DNA of 64,000 nt from Brachionus manjavacas. Lineage: Eukaryota; Rotifera; Eurotatoria; Ploima; Brachionidae. Below, one piece after another: positions 54,863 to 64,000 of this stretch; position 1 is the stretch's first letter; every line of letters starts with the position of its first letter. The DNA lies in NCBI GenBank assembly GCA_019054805.1, contig JAHQIY010000012.1:930001-994000 (forward strand), read 5' to 3'. The position numbers were made by a program, and so were the translations under genes. The notes beneath the pieces were generated by a model. That model was given only the letters and a program-made list of their open reading frames with translations, was not told where the DNA came from and did not search any database.

Positions 54863-57296
54863 AATAAAAACATGTTTTACATTTATTGTACATAGTTTCT
54901 GTTATGCTTTTTTTATGTTTCGCAAATGAGGTTAAGTGTCCGAATATGAACATTTTTTAAATGTTTTTTTTCAAATGATAACTAAAAGCCTAAACTTTGA
55001 ATTGAATAAAACATCTTTGTATGAATTTTTATTTTTTTATTTTTTAGGCAAATTGAAGTTCATGATCAAATGTAAATTTCAAATCAAAATTTTTAGTTTT
55101 TGATTTAAATAAAAAGGTATTTTTTATCAATTTTTTAAGAACAAATGACTAAACTTTATTAAACATTATTTGTTTAATCAATAATTAGATAGAAAATTAT
55201 ATGAATTTTTATTTAAAGTAAATTGAATACTTAATCAATATTTTGAAATTTTTCAATACAAAATTTGACTTTTTTTCGCCGTAATATAATTTAATTGATA
55301 TTAAAATATCATTTAAAGCGTTTATTTGAGCCCTAATTTGGATACCTAAATGTCGATTTTAAGATTTTAGAAGACATTTTTTTTTTTAAATTAAATTAAT
55401 AAACTTCTTATGTTTAAATTAAAAAAAAATTAAAAAAATCTAATTTTATCATTTTTATTAAGATTTTAATCAATTAAATTTGATCATTTGATTATGATCA
55501 TGAACTTCAAGTTGTCTATTTTTTATTAGAAAATTTAATCGAAACATGTCAAAATATTATAATGTCTTAAACTTTCCGGAACAACTGTAATTCACACGTT
55601 AAAATACTTCCACCGGTCCCAATTGCATTGCATTTCTATTTAAATTAAATTATCAGCTTCAATTATTTTCCTTGTCTTTTTTAGCCACTTTCTAATTTAG
55701 TCTGTGCTAAATATTTAAATATTTTTTTATTTTTGCATTTCTGTGCTTCGTGTTAGGATAAATTCTGCTTCATTGTCACTGCTTATACAAAACTATGAAC
55801 GATAAAAAATTAGCTACTCAATTGAATATAATTTATGGTTTTTTGCTACTTTTGAGAGAGGATTTCTTCGGAATCTCTGTCTCAGATAACTTTAGGGGCT
55901 AATAGTTTTGTGTGAGTGAACAGTACCGTCTCTTCTGAACGTTCACCATAAGTTTTTTTTTTCTAAATTTGAAATTAAAATAAGTAATCCAGAAAATTAA
56001 AACAAATTTGTCACATGCAAAATAAAAAGGGTAAGATGATACAAACAAAATTTACTTTGAAGAAAACTGAATTTAAATGAACTTCACTTTTTAATTAATT
56101 ACTCTTCATTAATTAAAGCTTTTTGGAAAAAAATTAATTAATAAAAAATGAATAAAAATTTTAAGCATTCAATTATAATTAATTTTAATGATATATTGTT
56201 TCTAAAAACTAGCACGATCTCTGTCCTTTTTTGGACCTAGATCAAGGAAAAAATAGAATCGAGTTATCTGGCTTGCGTGCACAATTCATTAAAAGGTATT
56301 ATTTAAGGCAGTAAAAAATACAAAAAATAAATCAATAGATAAGAAAATTTTTTATTTTTTTTTTAACAATAGAAGATTGATTATATAAGTTTTTATTTTA
56401 CCTATCAATGATAAAGAACTTATTTTTATTTTAAATTAGTTTGTGAACAAAAATATAATTTAAAAACAACGAAAAATGTTTACTTTATTTAAATTATTAT
56501 TTTTCATTTCATGAAAAGTCAGTGAATTTTGAGTAAATTTTGGGTACCAATGAATGTACTAATACAAAAAAGTATTCAAGATTAAATTTTTAAAATTATA
56601 AAAAGCTTTTCCAAATTAATCAAAATTTTTATCATTTCTTTTATTTTGCTAATCACTTTTTTTCAACTTTTATAATTACGCAAGTCACTGCGACATAGGG
56701 CATGGGCTTAACCGTGAATAAACACATGATATTAATTTGGTCGACCCTATGTTAAAAATCGTCCCCCCTTTGGATTAGATTGTGTTTTTTGTGTATAAAT
56801 GTGGCGTTAAGACTCGAATATCCATAAAAACGTCGGATCTAAAGCCAAATGTAAAAATTAAAAAAAACAAAAATATGTGACTTTAGCTCCTGGCCAAAAA
56901 TAAGAATTAAGAATTAAAGTTAATAATTAATTTTTATAATTAAAAAATGGGGTCTTCTCATGGATAGACAATGAGAATAAACTTTTAAAAAACCATTTAC
57001 CTTTTGTACTTTATCAAAATTTTTATTTATTAACCCCTGTTTCTTTTTGTACTTTTTGCACTTTATGGTCATTTTAATAATTATATTAAAAATTCGGGTT
57101 TAGGAATTTAAAATTTATGATAGATATTTAAAAATTGATTGATTAAAATCTTTTTTTTTAATTATCACAAAGTAGAGAAAGTGCTAAAAGGAGCAGTTTC
57201 TTATCAATTTAAATTATAAAAAAGTACAAAAAGTCCAGAAAAGATTCTAATTTTCAAAAATTTTTAATCACTAAAATATGTTTTTTTTCATGGTCT
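54863..57296. other. 2.4-kb gene-free AT-rich region
   Basis: No gene. 56690-56760 has CATAGGG/CCCTATG in inverted orientation around a GC-richer core, perhaps a small element. Otherwise featureless. Confidence 0.35.
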
Positions 57297-57309
57297 ATCT
57301 GAAAGGGTC

Positions 57310-58831
57310 CTACTAAAATACTGACCCCCAATTTTTTTAAATTTTCTGACCCCCATTTATTTTGCAAAGCAAAAATATTTTTAAAAGTTTTAATTTATCA
57401 TTTAGTTTGAATTTTTCTCTATTTTTTGAAAATTAAACTAGTTTGTCTCCAAAATTTTTATTTTTTGTGAAAATCGAATATTTTTATACTTTTAAAAACC
57501 TGACCCCCTACTGACCCCCAATTTTTTACGACTGACCCCCAACTGACCCCCATTTTTCTTGAAGAGAATTTAACAAGCTTTCCAAAAATATGCCTAGTTT
57601 TTCTCCAGGATGTATAGTTTTTGAGATATTTTGATTATAATAAAAGACCTTAGTTATTCTGAAATCGGATTTTAAAATTTTTAATACGATATACCATTAG
57701 ATCAAGAATTTTCTAAGCTTTTTGATTTTTTTGTTTGTTTTCTTAAATTCAATTTTATTTTAAGCGAATAAACTATAATCTACTTTTAAAGAAACCTGAC
57801 CCCCAATTTTTAACGACTGACCCCCATTTTTCTTGAAGAGAATTTAACAAGCTTTCTAAAAATGTGACTAGTTTTTCTCCAGGATGTATAGTTTACGAGA
57901 ATTTCAAAAGATTTCATAATAATTGAGAAAAATTCAATTTATAATTGTAATATTTGATATTTTTTGTTTTATTAATTTATTTTTTATAATTTTTTAATAA
58001 AAGTTACAATTAATTTTAATAACAATTAATTTAATAAAAAAATAAAGTCTTTGTCTAAAATTTTTAACCATGTAAAAATAAAAATGTAAACTTAAATGAG
58101 GCGAAATTTTTTATTTTTTCTATTGCAATCTTCTTCCTCTTTTTTCTGATTTTCGTAAAGGCAAGTTACATTTCTTTTTATTTTAATTTGATCTTTTGGT
58201 GGTGGAATCATTTTTAAAAATTTTGAAAAAGACATATTATGTAATAAGATATTTGGAAAAAAAGAAAATCGGGATGATGCCTTAATTTCTAGCAAAAGCG
58301 AAGATGAATTTACTTTTAAAGTTAATGAATTGATCGAGGAACTTAATTATTTTGAGCCAAAAAGGAAGAATGATTTGATAAAATTGAATTTAAGAAAACA
58401 AACAAAAAAATCAAAAAGCTTAGAAAATTCTTGATCTAATGGTATATCGTATTAAAAATTTTAAAATCCGATTTCAAAATAACTAAGGTCTTTTATTATA
58501 ATCAAAATATCTCAAAAACTATACATCCTGGAGAAAAACTAGGCATATTTTTGGAAAGCTTGTTAAATTCTCTTCAAGAAAAATGGGGGTCAGTTGGGGG
58601 TCAGTCGTAAAAAATTGGGGGTCAGTAGGGGGTCAGGTTTTTAAAAGTATAAAAATATTCGATTTTCACAAAAAATAAAAATTTTGGAGACAAACTAGTT
58701 TAATTTTCAAAAAATAGAGAAAAATTCAAACTAAATGATAAATTAAAACTTTTAAAAATATTTTTGCTTTGCAAAATAAATGGGGGTCAGAAAATTTAAA
58801 AAAATTGGGGGTCAGTATTTTAGTAGGACTC
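57310..58831. mobile_element. foldback element with G5-tract arms and 13-bp direct repeats
   Basis: Arms 57310-57758 and 58378-58829 are near-perfect reverse complements (position pairs sum to 116,136), about 450 bp each, with a 619-bp centre. Each arm contains several CTGACCCCC/GGGGGTCAG units; the right arm has four G5 runs within 58585-58640. The centre repeats part of the arm again at 57790-57905. The direct repeat ATCTGAAAGGGTC (13 bp) flanks it at 57297-57309 and 58832-58844, so it moved as a unit. No recognisable transposase. Confidence 0.85.
58192..58434 (+). other. 80-codon open frame inside the foldback element
   Basis: Open from 58192 to TGA 58432-58434, with balanced composition unlike the surrounding DNA: FGGGIIFKNFEKDIL, then SSKSEDEFTFKVNELIEELN and FEPKRKNDLIKLNLRKQ. 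It has no ATG at its start and runs into the right arm. It may be a captured host exon or the last trace of an element protein. Function unknown. Confidence 0.35.
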
Positions 58832-58884
58832 ATCTGAAAGGGTCACTTTAATTTGGTCCAGATGAAAAAAAATTCAATTTAATA

Positions 58885-59025
58885 TTTGGCAAGTTTTTTT
58901 TCTATTTTACATTTTTAGAAAAAATTGCCTAATGATATTTTAAATTTTAACATCCCATGGATTTAGGTTTAATAAAAAAACGTAATTTCAAAATTTAAAA
59001 AAAATTAATAGAAAAAAAAACTTGC
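58885..59025 (-). repeat. small MITE, copy 1
   Basis: Ends GGCAAGTTTTTTTTCTATTT and AATAGAAAAAAAAACTTGC are inverted; an internal ACGTAATTTCAAAATTT matches, in opposite orientation, the copy at 62911-63064. Confidence 0.6.
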
Positions 59026-62000
59026 ATTTTTAAAAAAATAAAAGCAAAAGCAAGAAATAGAAATTTTTGTTCCGAATCCAATACCTTAAAAAAACAGAGA
59101 CATTATTTTTATTTTCATCTAAATTATTTTATTTAAAAGGTTTAAACTTTTAGCTTATGAATTATAATACAAAAATTCCAATTCAAAACTCAAATTCCCA
59201 AATTCAATTCTTGATAAAAAATTTGTATTAAAGATTTTTCTGCATTTTAATTTAACAGTCTAGTTTAAAGAAAATATTTAAATAAATATTTGCCAATAAA
59301 TTGATCTTTTTAAATCAAATTGTGTGTTAATTTAGAATTGAAAAATAAAATTTATTAAAACTATAACCACCTAATTAAAAAATATTTAAGAAGCGATGAA
59401 AAAATTTTAATTTTAATAGATCATAGAGAGTAAAAATAAATATATCTCAAAATTATTGATATTTTATTTGATCATTACTATTTCTGTGTTAATTAATATT
59501 TTTTGTTGAATTTAGTGAAACATATTGTTTCATGCTGTTTCATCATCAAAGTTTTAAAAGCTAATTTTTGTCAATTTAAATTAATGAAAAATGATTTAAT
59601 TTTTGTAATTTTTGGAAAATTTACAATGATTTTTTTTTTCGATGCTTTTTTCATTAATTTATGTTTTATTTTAATTTACCAATTCTTTATTTCTTATTTT
59701 ATGATTCAAGTTTTTTCTTGAAATTAAATTGATAAATAATTAAAATAAATTAATTGCTTTGTAAAACTTTTGTTTAGTCCGGGGTTGTTTATTACCCTAA
59801 GCATGGGTCGAGATGAATTTTTGTAATTAAAGCAAAATCAATAAGACCCTGGATGTTGAAAGAGAAATGAAAACATATAAATTTTATAAAAAATTAAAAA
59901 AAATCATAAAAAAATTATATCTATATCCAACCTAGAAATTAGTAGCAAAATAAGTCAAAAATAAATTTTTAAGACAAACAATGAATTTTTTTTTTGATTG
60001 AATTTTTGAAATAGAATTAAATAAATGCATAAAATTGATCAATAAGAAAATGATTTAAAAATTAGTTTTTTTTAATCGAATTCTAATTTTATTCACTTTA
60101 TTTTATTGCGTTAACATAACTATTTTTTCTTCTTTCAGCTTGTCAATTAAAATCAACATTTCAATCAAATAATTAATGAAAAATTAGCTATTTTAAAATT
60201 TAAATTATTGCATATTTTTATTTTTTGTTTGAAGGAAATTAAGTCACAAATTGATTTTTCTAGCTAAAAAAAATAGACCGGGAGCGCTGCTAATAAGAAA
60301 AAGTGAGTAGGTGTTGTTTAATATTGGCACTTTTAAAAAATCGCATCTAATAATCAAATACTTTAATTAAGTTTCTCATTTTTTGAAGTTGACTTTCATC
60401 ATAAAAAATCTAATAAATGAAATAGCTTATATTTAAAATAGAAATTCTCTAAACAGATTACTACCTTGTTTGGTTATAAAATTTAATTTTCCGCAAGAAA
60501 AATATTTTCTCATTTTTTAATGACAACCTGGCAGAACTCATTAAGGCTTAGTTTTGTTTCAGGCGATCAACTTCCACTTTTTTATTAAAATAGCTAAAAT
60601 TTTGGGAGAATCTCTAAACGCACTTAAATTAATTTTTGTTCACTTTTTTTAATAAATTGTCGATATTAATATTCCTTTGCTCGATAGTTTAACATTAATT
60701 TGATTTAATCTTATTTGGTGACAAGTGTTTGATTTGTTAAGCTCATTCGAAATTAAAGTCAGCCCAAATTTTGATTTAAATACCAGAATTCCGTAAGGCT
60801 AATAAACACTGATAAATATTTAAACCTTTTTAATTTTGATCAATTTTGATCGCATCGTTAGTTATCTAATTTTTAAAAATAATTTTCTATTTGATTTTTT
60901 CTTTGAACATTTTTTTGTGTGGGAGTCTTGTAAATAATTTAGCATGATTATTTGAAATTGTGAAAAACTCTCTTTTTTCATGAAAACAAAATTTTATTTA
61001 AATTTCAAATATTTTATTTACCAAAAAATTCGAAATGATTTAGGTGATTAACTAACAAAAGTTTAAATTTTTTAAAATAATTAAATTTAAGACAAAAAAT
61101 CAAATAAAATTTTTTTCCAACAAAATAATTTATTTTTTACCTGGAAAGTTTTTTAAGTACTCATTTAATTTTACAACTTTCATTATAATTATTAGTGGCT
61201 ATGTCTTCTAATTAATCTAATAATTAATGAAAAAATTTCTAATAATAGGGAACTAAAAACAAGTGAAGTAGAGAGTAATTTTCTTCTCTTGAGGTACCGA
61301 GTCACAAAAACACATTAGAATAAACAAATAATGCTATTAAAACGGAAGGAACCCTGCGTTAAAGAGACGGTTGGACTATTCTTGCAAAATTCAAAAATTA
61401 AAATAGTTGATCAATTTTCTTGCTTTAGATATCTAAATCTTTTAAATCATTTTGTCAATAAACATTTTGCCATTTTTTTCAAAGTTAATTAATAATTTTT
61501 TTTTTTTAATTTTTTGAAAAATGCAATTTTGGTTCATTTAAAAAATATTGAAGATGTTGAAGATGTTTTTTGCACCTATTATTTTCACATTTACGACTAG
61601 CACGTACCAAACCAATTTCAGAGACTTGTCTGAAAATTTTTAAATAAATATTTTCATCCATTATTTTAATTTTACAATTATTATTATTATTGTTGAGCTA
61701 CGGTAAGTTGAATAACTTACTGAGCGTATTTTAGAGGAATAAGTTTATTCCTTACGCTATGGGAGCTTTTGGACAAACTCTTTTTCTAAACGTAAACTCG
61801 CTCTTCTCCTCTGTAATACTTCATTTGAAGGCCCCAAATTTTGCACATAATTCCTATTACATCTCATGCTCATTGAAGAGAGGTCAATTTTAAAATTCAA
61901 AAAATTTTTTTTTTAAATCTCCTCTTTTTCCTCTAAATTTTTCAACAAAAAATTTTTTTTTGTTGAATAAAATGATGCAATCGTAACTGTAATTTTTAGC

Positions 62001-62910
62001 TTAATCAAAGCAAGAGTTAATTTATTAAAAAAAAAATGTTCTTTAATTTTTGTCTTTTGTAAATTATTTAAATTTCATTTTTTGAATCTAAAATTTGGTG
62101 AACATTTTTTTTATGTGACCAGCTTTTGGTCCTCAAATATGTGATCAGAGATTATGAGAACCAAATTTTTTACTTGATACTCATGGTCACATTTTTCGTG
62201 ATAATTCCACTAGACCCATTTTTTTTTTTTTAATTAGTTTTTTTATTTTTCTTATTTTTTATTAATTTTTTTCTTGTTTATTCGTGTTTAATTTTGTTAT
62301 TCTTTTTGTTTCTGTGCACTTGACTTAAAAAGTTAACTGGTGAATAATTACCAGATGAGCCATAGTTTAATTTAATCAAATGATTCTTGCAAGAGTTATG
62401 ATGAAAAACAAGCAACAAGGTTTAGGTGAACTTGTTATGGTTTGGATAGGCAGAAAAGGACCAACGAAGCCATATATTGTAGACCAAGATTTTATAAACG
62501 ATATTTCAAATTTATGCTTTAAGATGAAACAATAAACTCAACAAAGTACCAGCGCAGAATTTTGTCTTTTGATGGCGTTGAATAAAAAGTTTCAAAAGTT
62601 ATCAATAATTATTCATTAAAATAAACAGTGCTTTGCAAAAGTCCAGAATCGGCTAAATTAAGTAATTTTACGTAATCTTACATTATTTTTAGTAAGCTTA
62701 CGTAGCCTAACGTTATCTTACGTGAATATTGGCTGCTAAGAACATGTAATTTTCCGTAAAATTACGTTATCTTACATTAAAAAATGTAAATTTTAATAAA
62801 ATTATTTCAAAATGCTTACGGCCAAAAAAAATTAGGTTTTAGTAAGAAAAATGTAAAAATTGAGTTCCAAAATTTTCAATTAATTTTTTTTTGAAAAAAT
62901 AAAAAAAGCT
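59026..62910. other. 3.9-kb region without recognisable genes
   Basis: AT-rich; the frame 59503-59721 is phenylalanine/isoleucine-rich noise. 61690-61770 has two hairpins (GTAAGTTGAATAACTTAC and AGGAATAAGTTTATTCCT). 62616-62800 opens with CAGTGCTTTGCAAAAGT, a Tc1/mariner-like terminus, followed by repeated ACGT(T/A)ATCTTAC; no partner terminus found. Confidence 0.35.
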
Positions 62911-63064
62911 CAATATGGCAAGTTTTTTTTTCTATTTAACTTTTTTGAAATTTTGAAATTACGTTGTTTCATTAAAACTCAATACTTAAGCATGTTAAAA
63001 TTTGAAATATAATAACGCAATTATTTTTAGAATTGTAAAATAGAAAAAAAAACTTGCCATATTG
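62911..63064 (+). repeat. small MITE, copy 2
   Basis: A 154-bp unit with terminal inverted repeats CAATATGGCAAGTTTTTTTT and the complement ending GCCATATTG. Same family as 58885-59025, inverted. Confidence 0.7.
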
Positions 63065-64000
63065 CGTATCATTTAAAACAAAAAAAATAGTAACTTTATA
63101 TTAAAAATGGTGAAATATGGTAAAAAATGGTGAAATGGCGTATAAAAGAAAATTATAAAAATTTATTTATTCAAAGTCGACTTTGACTTGAGTCCACTCA
63201 AGTCAGATAATTCCAGATAATTCCATGATCTTATTGTATAACAAACAAAATTTTCAAATTATTCATCAAAATTTTGATTTCGGTAGTTTCTAAATGTATA
63301 TTTCTAGTTTTTTTAGTATTACTAAAAAAACTTCGGTTTATTCTTTTTTTAATTTTTAATATTTAGTTAATTTATTTGAATTTAATTCCATCTAAAATTT
63401 AAAAAAGTTAAAATAATGATTACAAATTGATAAGTTTAAGGTTCCCCTAGTTTTATAAACCATTATTAATCGAACAGTTTTCTTACAAGAACTTAAATGA
63501 ATAATTTTTTGATTTTTAAAAAATTACAGTTTTTTGAAAATAACTTTTAAACTATAAGTCACAATCAAGTGATCTAAATAGCATTGTAATCCTTGTTCAA
63601 TTGTCCTTTAGACGATGTTTACATCTAAAAACTTAGGAGACGAGGTCCATTTACCAGTTTTATTCCATATGTTGATCATTCTATGATTAAATACTGATTT
63701 TGTACTAAAAATAAAAAATTAATAAAAATTCCTTTGTCTCTTTCATTTATATGCAAAATTTTCATTGTTATTATGTAAGTTAATTTGTTTTCATAATGGA
63801 ATATTTTTTCAATAAGTTTTGATTGAAGTTATTTTTATTATAACAAAATTAACAGTTTAATCAATTTTCAAGATAAGAGAAAAAATTAATTATCTAATTT
63901 TAATAGATTCATTGTATCGATTTAGTTTATTTCTGTTAGAAATGTCTATTTCTAGTAAACTAGATTCAGCATTTTGCAAAAATTATAAACATAAATAAAA
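63065..64000. other. AT-rich end of window
   Basis: No gene or repeat assigned; 63100-63145 repeats ATGGTGAAAT/ATGGTAAAAA three times. Confidence 0.35.

Noticed and set aside
59503-59721. Hydrophobic 72-codon frame
   Set aside because: Phe/Ile-rich from T-rich DNA; not credible as a membrane protein.
62616-62800. Complete Tc1/mariner element starting CAGTGCTTTGCAAAAGT
   Set aside because: Only one terminus is visible; no partner inverted repeat or transposase near it.

Overview
The window is nuclear DNA of an AT-rich animal. The evidence is spliceosomal genes with very short introns (49, 58 and 62 bp), a ribosomal protein uS3 gene with intronic snoRNAs, a cytoplasmic-type intermediate filament protein, an SLC5 transporter, a GT10 fucosyltransferase, and much decayed LINE, MULE, hAT-like, Tc1/mariner and foldback DNA. 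A small protostome, with a monogonont rotifer such as Brachionus as my best guess, fits the base composition, tiny introns and gene set. That assignment is inference.

Layout. 0-6 kb: a small secreted protein and an SLC5 symporter. 6.4-14.9 kb: two divergent multi-exon genes joined head to head by a near-perfect inverted duplication centred near 11,902. Both encode a signal peptide and two PAN/apple-like cysteine-rich domains. The left gene then continues into a GH17 beta-1,3-glucanase domain, the right into an unrelated glycosidase-like domain. 15-27 kb: mostly mobile-element debris (CR1-like LINEs, an LTR-element start with a tRNA-Ser-type primer site, SINE-like pieces, a 591-bp TIR element), plus a TPR protein and a short unknown gene. 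27-30 kb: a broken RRM/coiled-coil/RING gene cut near its 3' end by a 1.76-kb MULE with TIRs and a target duplication. 30.9-32.3 kb: intermediate filament gene. 33-40.3 kb: foldback fragments and a nearly full-length two-ORF LINE. 44.1-46.8 kb: RPS3, with two H/ACA snoRNAs in intron 3 and an eight-module structured-RNA array in intron 2. 47-49 kb: LINE fragments. 50.8-52.1 kb: alpha-1,3-fucosyltransferase. 52.5-64 kb: two large foldback elements, a mariner transposase remnant, two copies of a small MITE, and otherwise AT-rich DNA without recognisable genes.

How the parts relate. The two PAN-glycosidases look like a secreted polysaccharide-degrading pair made by duplication and exon/domain exchange: every intron is phase 1 and the PAN exons are almost identical while the catalytic exons are unrelated. 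RPS3 acts as host gene for guide RNAs; two of them can be matched to rRNA segments recalled from memory. The rest of the window is largely a record of nested transposition.
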